NCBI GenBank assembly: GCA_008711295.1 | Contig: VUYV01000054.1 | Coordinates: 1,520,367 to 1,584,366 of the forward strand | Origin: Anarhynchus alexandrinus | Taxonomy: Eukaryota; Chordata; Aves; Charadriiformes; Charadriidae | Reading direction: 5' to 3' | Length of the DNA stretch: 64,000 nt | Shown: positions 19,839 through 33,400 of the stretch, piece after piece | How positions within the stretch are numbered: position 1 is the stretch's first letter | Layout of the letters: the number at the start of each line of letters is the position of its first letter | Notes under the pieces: model-generated | What the model saw: the letters and a program-made list of their open reading frames with translations, nothing else | Databases searched by the model: none | What the model was told of the DNA's origin: nothing | Made by a program: the position numbers and the translations under genes

Positions 19839-22800
19839 CTTTCCTGGGTGGGACTGAGACTGACACAAGCCCAGATCCTAAAGCTGGTGCCAGCGTGGGT
19901 GGCCATCCCCTGGGCAGCAGCAACTGCCCCTGGGCCCAAGAGGGACTGTGAGATGGGGGGGGTGGTTGTGTTTTGCCAACTGTGCTGGCCACGAAGCAGG
20001 GATCACCTCCACCGGGAGCCTTCAAAAGGCATGAGGCTGTTTGGGACCTCCTCCCAGGGCAGGTCAACCAGAGAGCTTTGCAGGGAGATTAAGGGAAAGT
20101 AAGGAATAAATAAGGAATAACTTTCCCCAGGCTGCCTCTCCTTTGGCTCACCTCTCCCCCTCCCCGTGCTGACTCCTCTCGGCTCTTTCTTCTTCCTTCA
20201 GATGCAAATACCACGAAAACTCACGAACTGAGACGGAGCCGCTCGGACGGGGAAGCTGGAGCTGGAAAGCTTTCCTCTGCTCGCCTCTGCTTGTGTGTCT
20301 CATGTTTTCTGGCACCTACGATCAGTTGGATTTGTTACAGGGCAAGAAGGCACTGGGGGGGGAAAATATCCCATAAAAAAGGTTAAGGATAAAAAAACCA
20401 AAACCCCGCTGCTGGCTGGGTTCACCCAGAGGACAGTCATCTCTGCGTGGCCCCGCAGACCCTCGGCTGGCACATTACGTGCACCCATGTGCCTGGTCCC
20501 CTCCATCCCCCATGTCAGGGTCCCCCCCAGGGTCTTTCTGTCACCCCTAAAGCTCCCACGCCCCAGGCGCAGCCCACAGCCAGGTGCTCGCGGTGACAAA
20601 TGGCAGAGCAGCCAGCTGGCTGCCACAGGCTGTGGCAAGTGACAGCCACTGACCACCAGCTGTGCCCCAGCTCTGTCCACGTTGCGCCTTGGTCCTCACC
20701 CTTTGGCAGGAGCTTCATGGCAAAACTGGTCGGGTTCCTACCCATGGCCTGGGAGCGGTTCCCAGCAGGTGCTCAGGGATGCGACAGAGGAGCCTTTCAC
20801 CAAACCAGGCAAAACTTTGGTGTTTTTTTTTTTGTTTTAATTTACATTTTTTTTCTGCATGGCCCTCCTGGATGTGCAGCGCCTGCCAGCCCGGAGCCAG
20901 CCACCCCGTGTCCCTGCGGCTGCCTGCAGCGGGGGAAACCCACTCCCCAACACAAGGACCCCCATGATGGTTGGGATGGGGATGACAGCCACACGTAGGG
21001 GGGACACAGCCCATGCATGCTGGGTACCCAGGCTTGCTGCCGACGGGTGGCCACGGGGTAAGCACACGGCTCAGAAAAGGGAGCCTGGGGGCTTAGGGAG
21101 GATTGGCAAAAGATGGGAAGATGGGGAATCAGAGCAAGAGGGTGCCAAGGGGGCTGGCAGGAGCTGGGTCTTGTCAGGCAGCACATGCCACCGGCCAGGG
21201 CTCCGCACGTCACCGCCTGGCCCCGGCACCCGCTATCTGGAGCTCCAACCATCCACTTGTCGCTTCTCTCCTTTAAAAGGCATCCGAGCCCCCGCCGTTA
21301 TCGGGCAGGGCAGATAGCGCTGTCACGCCTGTGATAAACAGGTTTACGGACATCCCACTTGTCCTTGCAAGCAGGAATGGATGTCCCCATTGTCCCTGCG
21401 TCCCCTTCCCAAGGGGCGGTAGCTGCCAGCCCGCCCAGAGCTGGTGAGCATCCCAGCAGGCTGCACGCAGATGCCGGGGATGCAGATACTTGGCATGGAG
21501 CACGTGCACCTCCATGGAGCGGGCATGATGCTTCCATGAGGTGGGATGCAGGTGCCTGAAAAGCAGTAATCTGACCAGCGAAAGGTGGCAAAACCAGTTA
21601 GAGAGATGCGAGCGTGGCTCTCGAACCCCCCTGTGGAGCTGAGCACTGATGGAGCTGCAGCGGAGAAGCTGTGCGGAGGGCGGCCAGCACCGGCGGCTCT
21701 CCCCTGGCTTTTCCAGGGGAAGGAAAGGGTGTCCCGAGGGACGGGCTGTGCTCAGAGCCGGGTTTCGGTGGCAAAGTTCAGCTCCTGGCGAGGCACAGCA
21801 GAGTGGTTTGTCATTAAGCTCTCCCCGACCACGTGGCTCCTCCCGGACACCCTGTGGCCAGAGGTTGGGCCAGCCACCATGCAATGTGGTTTCAGGAGCC
21901 AGCATGGTGGCAGGACAAGTGGGCACAGCGGCTGCCCAGTCTGCGGCCCACCTGCACACCACCTCCAGGACACAGCTGTTGGTGAGCTCCTGGGGCAAGG
22001 ACAGGGCTGGACACACATAACCCAGTGCCATGCAGGCACTGCAATGTCCCCACGTCCCCTTACAGCATCACCGTCTCTTTCAGGAGCATGAGAGGGAAGA
22101 TCCCCCTCCCCCATTAGGATGCATCTGCCCCCGGTCCCTACCAGACATTATGGGCATTTTCCTGGGATGCAGGGAAACGGCCCGGCTCCATATCCACATA
22201 TTCCCCTCTTGTACGAGGGGATGCATGGGGGCAGCCAAGACGCAGGCAGCAGGGAACAAACCCACCCCTGCTGGAACCACTCAGATGGAAAAAAAAAATC
22301 ACCAAACAAGCGTGACCTGGCTGAAACCCTCCAGCGAGGACCTGTAAATCTGCTCGCTGTGACGGTGCCAGCATCCCGCGGAGCATTGGATCCAGGTGGA
22401 GAGTCCCCAGCGCAGTTGGGAGGGGAGGAAGCTGTCTGCAGAAAGATGCTGAATTTATGTTACTCACACTCGCTCCAGGAATGCGGTGAATGATTCCTGC
22501 CCTGGGCTTTGCGAGTTCAAGTGTGCTTCAGCCCTGACCTTGCCTGACTTTTTTCCAGGCTGAGGAGGAGATGGGGACAAGCCCCCCCAGCCCCAGCCCC
22601 ACAGCCCATTTGAATTTACCACGTGTCTTTTCTTGCAATGGCTTCTCCCCCTGCTTCCTGAGAGCCTACACGGGTGAAACGTGACCATCAGAGGCCAAGG
22701 TTTCCAAGGCGGCCGAGCAGGGCAAACCCCTTCTGTTCAGCCCCCAGGGAGGGAGGGGAGGGCAGCGGGGATGGTGGGGACACCCCAGCCTCCTCCCTCG

Positions 22801-25735
22801 GGGAGGCCAGTAAGGACCACACCCGCTCAAGATATGGGGATCACAGCAGATCCCATCACTGTTGGCTCTTGTAGGCTCTCCTGGAACAGTATTGACTAAA
22901 AAGCACATTTACAGGAGAACAAACAAACGCTCGCCAGCTAGAGAGGACCGTCATGCCGAGGCTTGCCCTTCTGCAGTGACCTCTCTTTTCTCCCTCTAAT
23001 GCTGCTGTCAATTCTTATTTTAGGTTAAAGGTGTTTTTAAGCCTGTGCCCTCTTGATGGATCAAGCAAACCAGAAGAGATGGCAAGGTCCAGTTTCTCTA
23101 ACTGTCTCAAAAGCCTTCCTCCTCCTCCCAGTCAAAATCTGCTAGATTTTACTCTTGGTGTCCCCAGAAATCCCCCAGGCTTGCACAACTCCCATACCGC
23201 TAACCCTGCACACCATTGTGCGCCCACGCCACCATTTGAGCACGTTAACCGTCCCCTCCTCCTCCAGGGCCATATCTCCTACCTCGGCTGTAGAAAGCAG
23301 CTCCATCATGACGCAAACTGACCATCCGAAAGAGGCTCTTGGACTTCCCAAGGTCTGGCTTGTGTAACTGCTCGCACGGACAGCCAGAGCCTGCAGCAAG
23401 AGCTGGCACGGGCTCCAAATTTCCATTTCAAAGGAAATTTCAGCCTGTATTTTGCTTTACAACTCTCCAGTAGTGTCCTGGTTACAGCCCACCTCCCACA
23501 GCAGGAATGCCAGGTTCGGAATTGTTAGTTTTGGTCATGCTTTGCTTCCCCTCCCCTATTTCAACAGTGCTGTTACAGACAGCGCGCTGCCTTCATGTTA
23601 CAGCATCAAAAGCAGAGATCACAGGGAGCTGCTACTGACAAGCTGGTAAAATTCAAAAGGCAAAGTTAAAAAAACCCCAAAATTCCAAAGTTAACGAAAA
23701 AAAAAAGAATATATATATAAAAAACCTGTAACAAAAACATTTTGTCAAAGCATCGTAGGAATGTTTGGATTTTTGTTTTGTTTTTACAAGACTTTCCTGA
23801 CCAGCTCCCTGCTACTTTTAAGCCTGTAACATCAGAAGCATCGTAGCGGGTCTGGAGACCAGCGTGCTCCATCCACGTGAGCACGAAGCACAGCCTTCTC
23901 CGAGGCATCGGAGCTGAGCCTGTGACACGTCTGCTACCACGCCTGCAAGGCAGAAAAGCAAGTGAAGGGTATGGATGCCAGGGACACATGGCTTAGGGAA
24001 AATATCCAAATGCATGTGGCAAAACTTACTACGGACTGGAGACGCGTGCTGTAGTAATTTCCTGCTCCGGGCAGGCGAGCGCTTCCAAGCATCACGCTCT
24101 GCACCATGGGGCTAACGCGTCTCTCGCTGCGACTCCCATCAGAATTTGTCCCCTACAATCTCAAGGGCTCTTTAGGAGTTGTAAGCACAGAGCGGAAGGG
24201 ACACTGAAAATGGGACGCTGCCCCAGCTGTATGAACCTTTTCTTTTTACCGGGCTCTAGAGCAGGAGGGTGAATAACCAAAAGCAATTCCTGCAGGAACA
24301 CCACATCAGCATATGAATGTGAACACAGAAGAGTGGTTGGTACAGCAGAGGCTTAGTGACAGTAGCCGGCTTAAGAGAGTGACGGCTCAGGCTTGGATAG
24401 GTCAGCGGTGGGACCTACCATTCGCTCTACACTTCCCAAGAGCTGGTATTTGTCTCTGGTTGCTAAAGGTATCTTCCAACCCCTCCTCCCAAGCTGGTAC
24501 AATCATAAGCCAGTGAAACACAAGGGAGTGAAGTCTGCTACCGCACACAAAAAAAACCGTCATCCATATTAAAGGACACGCAAGGGATCCTTCAAAGTCA
24601 GGGCAGCACAGGATTTTCTCTCTACTTGCCTGGAGTCATTCCCAGACTAATCGCTGGAGCTGCTCCAAGAAAGCTTTTAAGATGTTGGAAACTGCAGGGC
24701 TGGCACCCCCAAGTGGTTACTGCGAGCTCTTCATGCAGCCTGAACAGCTTCTCACCTCTCATCAACAGCTTGCCCACCGATAACTGACGTGCTTCCCCCC
24801 CCCCGGCACACAGGGATTTCCGAGCTCCCCCAACACCACGGCAGAGCACGGCCCTCTGCTACAGCTCCAAATCCCACTGCAGAGGGGCTGAAGCCAATTT
24901 GGACGCGGATTTTTCACAGTGCTTTCATCAGATTTCATTTTGCAACAGGAAGGAATCCCTGTGAGACCTTTCCCTCACAGAGAAAAACCAAGTGTTACAA
25001 AACCGCCAGTGGTCTCTGGTGCAGTCCTGCACCGTTGCATGCAGCCTGGAGGCTTTCTACCTACTAACCTTGGTGCCCTTTCTACGTAGCATATCCTTCA
25101 GGATGGCTGTCCCCTCCTGTTGCTTTTAAGTCATGGATAGGAAAACGTGACCAGCAATATTGATACACTTACAACACCTGCTAAATTGCACAGCTACTCA
25201 CAGAGTAAATCTTACCACTCCCAAGCAGCAAATGAGACCAAACATTGAGCCCGTTTTGCTTATCCCAGTAAGGAGCGAACGCAGAAATGGGAGAAGTACT
25301 GAAAAGTCAGTGGGTTTGGCTGCTAACCCCCAGGGATGTCACTCTGCCACATGCCAGAGTCATGCCCTTGATCAGCAAGACGCATGAGCCACCACGGACA
25401 AAAGGCTCATTCAGAACTCCAGCGTTGCATCTGCTGCCGCGTTTAAAAGGAAGGAGGGAGGGAGGGAGTCGCAGTCTGAAGTGCTAGAAATGTTTAAACT
25501 GCATATGAGGGGAACCAAACTATGAATGACTCTTACCCTGCACAACGGAATGGCACTGGCAGCACAGGGCCGCGCTGCAGTTATGCAAACACTTGAGAGC
25601 AGAAGACAACTCTGGGATGTGAAGGAAGGAGCGCAGAGGCACACGTGCCAGGCAGACAGCACCCCGAGCAAGGGTCTTGGCAGCTATTTCAGAAGAGACA
25701 AAAAGCAGATGTTTCACAAAAGCTCACTTTCCAGG

Positions 25736-25741
25736 TTTATT
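25736..25741 (-). terminator. Putative MTA1 polyadenylation signal AATAAA
   Basis: The plus strand TTTATT reads AATAAA on the minus strand. It is the first canonical signal I find after the MTA1 stop, in an A-rich context. Its distance from the stop, 1.5 kb, is reasonable for a vertebrate 3' UTR. Confidence 0.55.
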
Positions 25742-27000
25742 AAGTAAAGTTAACTGAATTGTTTTCATTTTGTGGGGATTCCTTTCTGTCTAACCCGGTG
25801 GGTTAGCAGAGTTGCACAGAATCACGGTTGGACTGTGATAACCCAAATACAACTTTGGCTCATCTCACCGCTGACACATATGGAATGACTTGGGGGTTAT
25901 TACATGCTGTGTCTGCTTGAGGCAGGTACATGTACAGATCAGCACAAGTTGCAAATGATAGTTTACATCCTTTCAAAACAGAGCAGGGCATTCAGCAAAT
26001 GCACTGCAATGAGAAGACATATGAAAAAGAAATTATACAGACTTGCAAATACATAAGAAGTTCAAGAGATGCAAGAAACCTCAAACACAAGAAATGTCAA
26101 GGGGGAAAAAAACACTTAATTTCAGACACAATGTGTTCAAATGAAAACCCAGCTGTAATTTAAATTCCCTTCAAAATGGGAAACATACAGTAACGCAATT
26201 AAAGAGAAACCAGGTCTCATCCTGGGAGAGATGTGTCCAAAAACACTGATGCACAAACAGGTTCAGAGTTCTAAGCAAAATGTCCCTGGGCATTGGTGTA
26301 CTTGACTCTTGGAGCCAGAGCAAAGCAATTCATTACACTTGCTGGACTGCTGGGCCTACTGCTGGGTCTTGGTGGTATAACAGCAGGTAGGATTCCAGAT
26401 GTCAAAGAGAAGGCAGCACGCAAACTGCTGGTTACTGGGAGCAATGCCACAGGCCAGATCTCCCAGGGGTTGACTAGAGTAAGGACACCTAAATCTGGTA
26501 GCCTGGCCTCCACTGCAAACAACGTTAGTGTAATGTTCTGCAAGGTTCTTCAGTTCTTAGCTCACTCCTTTCTCAGCCTGAGTTGTTTCTGTCTTGTGCA
26601 TGAGCACAACTGGCCGTGCAAAATGATCCAAAAAACATAAGGGACAGGACCAAAGAAAACTGGCTGAACCTGGGGCTGGCTTTCAGCTCTTGTTTCCAAA
26701 TATCAGTTAAAGGTTGGAAATTTATCTACAAAAGAAATAATATAAATGAAATAAAAAATGGCACCGTCCACAAAATTAAAAAAAAAAAAAAGAAAGAAAA
26801 ATCTTACAACACAGCCTCATAAAAACGGCTTCGCAACGAGAGCTCAGTCACAAAATGAAGGGTTCTAGCTCTTCGTACATCGGAAGAGGAAACAAAGCTA
26901 AAAAGTACTAGTCCACATTCTCTTAATAAGTTAAACTTACTTTCCCTCCCCCTGTGTCTACAAAAGGGGTAGAAGCAAAGGGGAAAAGAGGCTACCAAAA

Positions 27001-27083
27001 ATTAAAAACAAACAAAACAAAAAAAAAAGGAAAAAAAAAAAGGAAAGGAGAGAGAAGGAGAGAGCGCGCGCGAGAGAGAGAGC
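27001..27083 (-). promoter_or_regulatory. Polypyrimidine tract in MTA1 3' UTR
   Basis: On the minus strand this 80-nt stretch is almost all C and U, with CU repeats, a short (GC)n interruption and U runs, starting about 190 nt after the stop. Such tracts can bind PTB or PCBP proteins. The role is inferred. On the plus strand it is an A/G microsatellite. Confidence 0.45.
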
Positions 27084-27273
27084 AGTCTGTGGTCAGAGGC
27101 TCAGAACAGGGCTGAGTTCCTTTTAAGGGTTTAAAAGATGCAAAACAGTTCCTCAAAAGTTCCCTCTCTTCAACAGTTAGTTCAATGCTGTAGCCATAGA
27201 AACTCAAGTATATATTGGAGGAGAGATTCTTTCAGGCAGATCCACCGTCATCCGGAGAGCTGCTCAGCGTGTG

Positions 27274-27412
27274 TTAATCCTCAATGATTATGGGTTCATC
27301 ATTCATGGGCTGGCGTAGCTGCACTGCCTGGATGGGCCGGAGGATAATAGGCTTGTAAGGGCGTCTGGCGGCTCGCTTGGCTTCAGAGGAGGAAAGCAGC
27401 TTGCGGATTTTC
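27274..27412 (-). CDS. MTA1: MTA1 terminal exon with second RBBP4/7 motif
   Basis: This exon encodes [20 protein letters not shown], then [20 protein letters not shown] and IIIED, with a TAA stop at 27276-27274. [11 protein letters not shown] is the second RBBP4/7-binding motif. After it the human protein continues with a proline-rich stretch containing PPRPPPP. Here that stretch is replaced by a short Gln/Leu segment before the shared NDEPI-IED ending. The acceptor is CTGCAG. Confidence 0.95.
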
Positions 27413-30400
27413 CTGCAGACAGTAAGGAAGAAAGGAACCGATTACAGAGACCGGATGCTAAGGCATTTTAGGTTTCTCAATTTCTCCAAGCAATTTCTCG
27501 GTTTCTCCAAGTGAAACCAGGCCTGCGCACACAGAGGCTGCTTGCTAATGGGATGGGCTAACACTGTTTATTTTGGCAATGTCCTCCCTGGGGAACTTTT
27601 GTTTTCTTATTTATAAACCCACCAATGAAGAGGAAATTGCATTCTCTGTTCCAGAATCTTTCCCCTGCAGAGCAGAAGGCATTCTGGTCCAGCCTCGTAG
27701 GACTTCGGTCTACTGCTGCACATGAAATAGTTATGACAGTGAGTTTCCATACCACTTATTTATTTTGATGCACACAGAGGCATCGGTTGGACATGCTGCA
27801 GGCAGATTTGTGGTAATTTACAGAGCCAAGTTACAACCAAACATCTTCTGTCAACGTTGGTCACTTCTCCGCCTGTTAATCCATCTCTCACAGAGCTCTC
27901 TGACATTCCCCAGCCCCAAGCAGGTGCACACAGCTGCCTCTTCAAAAGAAACCCATCACAGCACAAGCCAGCTACATTTGGTCTCCCACGGAGCTACGTC
28001 TCAAGGCTGAGCTGCCGCAGGGGAGCTCCACGATGGCCACTAACCAGTGAGCCAATACTGGAGCATTTCCCCACACTGGGAACACTGACAGGGTGTCTCC
28101 CCCTCTTTTTTCTCCCACACTGCGTGTGCTCAACCCAGAAATGGATAATATTCACGTCTTGCATTTGTTAAGAATTTCCCTATACATTACAAAGCTAGCA
28201 GCAGCTCTTATCAGACACGTGAGGCTGTTTCCCATACAGACAAGAAAGTAAAAAAGAGAAAGAATGGAGAGGACACACTAAAGTTTTAAAAATAGCAAAA
28301 TAAGGTAGAAAGAGACCATACAGAATGATTACTCATTTCCTTTTGTCAATACCAGGCTTGGAGCTAAAGGAAGTATCCGAAAAAAGAAGAAAAAAGAAGA
28401 AGAAAGAAGAAGAAAGAAGAAGAAAGAAGAAGAAAGAAGAAGAAAGAAGAAGAAAGAAGAAGAAAGAAGAAGAAAGAAGAAGAAANNNNNNNNNNNNNNN
28501 NNNNNNNNNNNNNNNNNNNNNNNNNNNNNNNNNNNNNNNNNNNNNNNNNNNNNNNNNNNNNNNNNNNNNNNNNNNNNNNNNNNNNNNNNNNNNNNNNNNN
28601 NNNNNNNNNNNNNNNNNNNNNNNNNNNNNNNNNNNNNNNNNNNNNNNNNNNNNNNNNNNNNNNNNNNNNNNNNNNNNNNNNNNNNNNNNNNNNNNNNNNN
28701 NNNNNNNNNNNAAAAAAAGAAAAAAAAAGAGAAAAAAAGAAAAATGTTCTGTGCAATTAAAAAGAGGAATTCATTTCCAGAGGATGTTGTGGTGGTCAAA
28801 GGCATATAGAGATTAGAAAGGAAAGCGATAAATATTCACAAGAGTTGTCTACCAGTACCCACTATACACAGCCTTCAGTTCAGGAACTGGGGCAACAAGG
28901 AGGGTCTGATAAGGAAGCACTGCCTGCCCTTACAGGCTCCTACCTTAACCATTTTTTAACTTACCATGAGAGACACGATACTGCACTAGAGGAAAGGCAG
29001 CCACATGGCCTTACAGTCCACAACTCAACCATCTATCTCCCAAAGATAATTTTTACATTTCTGGTTACTCAACATTGTTGGGGTCAAATTTTTCATTTAA
29101 AAAAGGAGAAAAAAAAACAAACAAAAGAGAAAAGACAAGATACATTCATAGAAGAAACTGGTCAAAATACCTCCACCTCCCCAATCTACCGTCCCCACTA
29201 CCAGCACTGACAAATCAACAACTTGAGCTGAAGATTTTGAATCAGCACTGGTGAGATCTGGTCATCTCTTTGCTTGCTTTTTTACCCACTGAGCAGAACA
29301 AGCCTGCTACATAGAGCTCACACACACACAGACACATCTTTTGTTTGCTCAGTGTCCCCATTTCTCCAGTGTCTTCTAAAGTTGAAAGGGCACAGGGTAG
29401 GAAGAGGAGAGAATGGGGTGGAAATATGGTGGGGGAAAAGAGAAAAAAAAAAAATCTTGACGTGATGATTTTTCCAAGACTTTTTTAGCTGAAGTTGATC
29501 TACTTTTACCCAGTGGAGCTTCTTACAGTATCTGCGTATGCTCAATTAGACACGCCGCCATCAGAAACACGTTCTAGATTCTGATCAGGTCACTCGCTGC
29601 CTCCGCTTGCATAAATTATAAATGCTGAGTTCCTTACTGTGAGGCTTGAATTCAAAAACTTATTCCTTTCAATCGACCAACTTTTCAAACTGTTCCCTCA
29701 AAGCTATCCAGTTTTCTAGCACTGTTCTGAACAGGGCCACACAAAAGGGGGAGGAAGGGGTGTGTGTGTAAAACTTTAGGAAAACCTACTTTCTGTGACT
29801 GAAAACACAGCCTGACCCTCAGCTGGAGGATGATATGCAGATATTGCTGGTAGATTGGAGCCAACACAAAGCTCAAATTGTTTCAGAGCTCACAAACAAG
29901 TCTTACATTCTTGACACTGGAATGCAGCAGATGGTTCAGGGAAAAGTTAGAGGTGAAATGCCCGACAGAAAACCCGTGCCGCTTACAATGCTACATCGCT
30001 CAGGCTTCCCTGCTTTTCAGCAGGCTGCCAAACATCTCCTTTCAGCACTCATCAGTCAGCTAAGCAGCAAGGCTGTCAGACAAAGAAGCCTGTTCTTTTT
30101 TTTTTTTTTTAATGGAAGAGATAAGGTCTTACTGAGCTGATGCCTATCACTGTGCTACGATTTCTGTGTTAGCGATGTGCTGGTTGCTGTGGGACTGATC
30201 TTTCCTGCTTCAGTCAGTGGTTCTGTATGAGCAGACAATTTACAGTAAATTGTTCTCACGACCAACATCACACTTGATGAATGTTCTCACTGTTCTGTAC
30301 AGATCAAAGGGCAGGACCTTGTAGTAGCACTGAGACATTACTACCACGGACCTGCAGTATTTCTTGTGGGTTGGATGATAAAGATGTCAAGAAGTGTTTT

Positions 30401-33400
30401 GTAGATGCAGGATTATGAAATAAGCCTTGAGCTTCTAAGGACTGAATTAGAAACTACACCCTGCATCCACAATGGCATGTGAATTTGCCAGAGCTGCAGG
30501 TCTGTAACAGGATCCCACTACCTGTTTACCAGAGCAAGATGACAACAGGAAGAAGGAACTGCTTCCCCTGAAAATTAAATACTTCTCTCACTGTAGTTTC
30601 AATTATATACGCAATCCCACTGCTTACTTTCACAGCATCTCGCAGGAAAAGAAAAGGAGAAGCGAAAAACAAGGTAAAGATACGAGCTGGTGCAAAACGC
30701 AGTTGCATTAGAGGTGTCCATAGCAACAAGCCTGACAAAGAAATTAATTTCATGTTTCTTCCGAGTTCTAACGGGGGTGGGGGTTCCTGCACTGAAATCT
30801 GATGATCCAATAGATCAGCGGTTAGTAACTTGAATGTTACCGGTCTCAGCTTGTCTACGAAGCCCATCTTTGATACTAGGCCCACAGAATAGTCACTTGA
30901 CACTTGAAATGCTTTGCAGGCTAAGGAGGAGGTTGGGGATGTCAGGACTCTGGCTATGCACTTCATGCTGAACAAATGAATACTCAGAGTAGTGCCAAAT
31001 TTAGTAGTACCAGAAGAGATGAAGTACTCAAAACTCCTGACCACCTTGGTCACTTGTAAGGGCTCATATGTCCAGTAATTTCCATGTCCATCTCTGCTGG
31101 ATACTGAAGGGAAAGGTAAGTGCTTCTCTGCCTGTTGGGGTACCGATACTGAAAGTGTTGATAACTCCAGGCTTCAGACACAGACAAAAGCCAGAGAGCA
31201 CCTCTACTTGAGAGAGGGCTGAAAAGAAGGGCTGTGGTGTTGCTCTGACCTTCTTCGAGGTTACCCAGCAAGAGAGGCATCAAGTTCTTTGGAGGAAACC
31301 ACACAAGCACGTCTCTACCTTTCTCACCACACCCAGGAACAGTCTTCCCTTCCTAGGAATAACAATATAATACTGGGAATATGCACACATAAGCTTTGCT
31401 TTGGTGATCAGGCCACATAGCTCCTATTGCTCTTGTCAGCAGCCTATAAACAGTGTTCAAAGTAAAACTCATGCAAGGAAAGTTTCTTTTACAATTTTTA
31501 TCCTCTGGGCAGACTACTGAGAAGGACTAACAGAAGCAGTACCACCAAAGGAGAAAGATGGACACTGCAGGGTTAAATCTCATCACTACTGGTGGCAAAT
31601 ATAAACCATCAAAAGCAACTCAGCCCCCAAGTGACTCTGTCACCTGCAGATTTCAGTACTCAGACACACAAGGAGACATTCTGAGAGGTAATACAAGAGG
31701 CTTCAGCATGCAGAGCTCTATGTATAGGAGGCTCTGTTCCTCAGCATCACCCATGCGCCAGAAGGTCCCTATCCTGTTACTGAGACACTGTGGTGGGACC
31801 TCCAAAGGCATTTACGGGTCTGAACCAAGTGAACTCCCCACCTCAGTCTTCCTCCCCTTATTGCCCATCTCTTACAGCAACTGCTTTGGAAGAAGAAGAA
31901 TCTTTCTCTGGGATGCAAGCACGTGATTAGGCACATCAGACATGATTAGGTATATCATAGCCTTTATCCACCTCAACACTGGCAGTGGTCCTGGCACTCA
32001 GTTTGTAGCAACAGACCTGCTGTCTAACCACAAAATCAGCTGCAGCACCCAAGTGGAACACAGACCTAAAGACCTCCCCTTAAATCCTCTGAAAGACCAA
32101 GTTTCCTACCTGGTTTCTTCAGTGGCCATGTAAAAAACATCGTCTGGTGCATCAATCCAGTTCATCCTCCTCCTTTTCACTGGAGGCATGGATCCACCAC
32201 GAATTAATCGGACTTTTGTTGGGTATGATTTCCCATTGAGCAGCAAGTTTCGGCTTGGTCCCTAACGTGATACATAAAAAAGTACAATTATGAACTGCAA
32301 CAAACCTGCAGTAGCATGTGATAAGCACTCAAAGGAAAAGAGAATTAAAGTTTTCATATCAGTTGTTGAGAGTTTATGGTAAATATTTCCTCTCTTGCCC
32401 ATGACTGAACACAGAATTCACATAAAAGCAATTGTCCACAAGCAATAGAAGTTAGGCACCTTTAATATACAATAGGACAGCAATACTCCAGCAACAGGAC
32501 AGATAATAAAACGGAAGGCATTACCAATAATCTCTTGCTTGTGTCTGAGAGATGACATCAAGTTTGAAAGACTGAGCATAAGACTTAGATTTCAGCTGCC
32601 ACCATAAATCTAGAACAACTCCTATTGATTTCAGGGAAGGAAATCTAGCTACACAGCAAATCAAATATAAAAATCAGAATTTACAGTTATTCTGGGGTAC
32701 CAAACTTACCCATGTCCTTTTTGCTCTAGGAAGGTTAATATTTAATGATACATTAAATATGTTGTTGAAAACAAATCTAGAACTACAAAGCTTAGCAGCT
32801 TTCATCATAAAATCTTTTTAGCATTCAACACCACAGATTTTCCACATATAATACATTTGCTTTGCGAATCAACACAGGTATAATTTTCCAGACCCACAGT
32901 AGCCCCCTTCCACTCAACTGGAAAAACATGAGCTGTTATTAAGAGAGGTGCAGATGCAAGGGAGCAAAGGATTAAGCTTCTCAAATGCAGCTGTCCTTGA
33001 TCATTTGAAGTCCAGTTTCTGCTGCCCCTCTTCCTGCTGATTAGCACATTGAGAAATCCCACTGAAATCAGTAACACTGGACAAGTCAGGAAAGATGCAA
33101 AATCAGGGCCCAGGAAATTTCATATGAATAAATTAAAGCTGGTCAGAAAACATCCCAGTAGAAATTTAATTCTGGTACGTCCCAGGCCATCTTCCAAGGC
33201 CAGACCATCTCCCCAGGTGCACCAAGGCTTCCCTTTCTGCCCACGAAATGGGAAACTGTGCGTGTACATGAGGGATGTCTGGCCTGGGAGATCCACCTCA
33301 AAAGGAAGGGTGGGGACATGAGGCACTCAAGTCCTTAAGTGTCAGGTTATGGCAAAAGCTCAACCAAATTTTAACTCTTTGACTCAGAAAAGGGAAGACT

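Larger units (their letters stand above)
16541..25719. other. Intergenic region between MTA1 3' end and CRIP2 promoter
   Basis: About 9 kb without a gene I recognise. The CRIP2-side two thirds (to about 23 kb) is GC-rich and the rest is AT-rich. Listed separately are an X-box (17605-17618), a plus-strand acceptor-like site near 18032, a possible short plus-strand intron (19657-19775) and a 64-bp hairpin (19775-19838). The longest open frame, 17471-18871 on plus, has no recognisable domain and is probably a by-product of low stop-codon frequency in GC-rich DNA. Confidence 0.7.
25720..27273 (-). other. MTA1 3' UTR (inferred extent)
   Basis: This is the 1.55 kb from the MTA1 stop to the inferred poly(A) site. 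Just after the stop, on the minus strand, comes a long C/U-rich tract (about 27001-27083), and later a U-rich stretch near 26776-26804. Open frames in this stretch, such as 26293-26640 on plus, have no recognisable domain and I read them as chance. Confidence 0.6.
27413..32109 (-). other. MTA1 last intron
   Basis: This 4.7-kb intron contains the A/G-rich microsatellite and the 226-base assembly gap. A poly(T) run lies near 30095-30109 and a short CA repeat near 29321-29332. No other gene is seen. Confidence 0.85.

Noticed and set aside
25811..25850. Possible second CR1 fragment (AGAATCACGGTTGGACTG)
   Set aside because: Only a short, poor resemblance to the CR1 3' region and no extension on either side.
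26293..26640. 115-codon plus-strand frame within the MTA1 3' UTR
   Set aside because: No recognisable family, and it is antisense to a UTR. A minus-strand frame over the same bases is equally open.
28325..28816. Lysine/glutamate-rich open frame
   Set aside because: Translation of an A/G microsatellite through a run of N.
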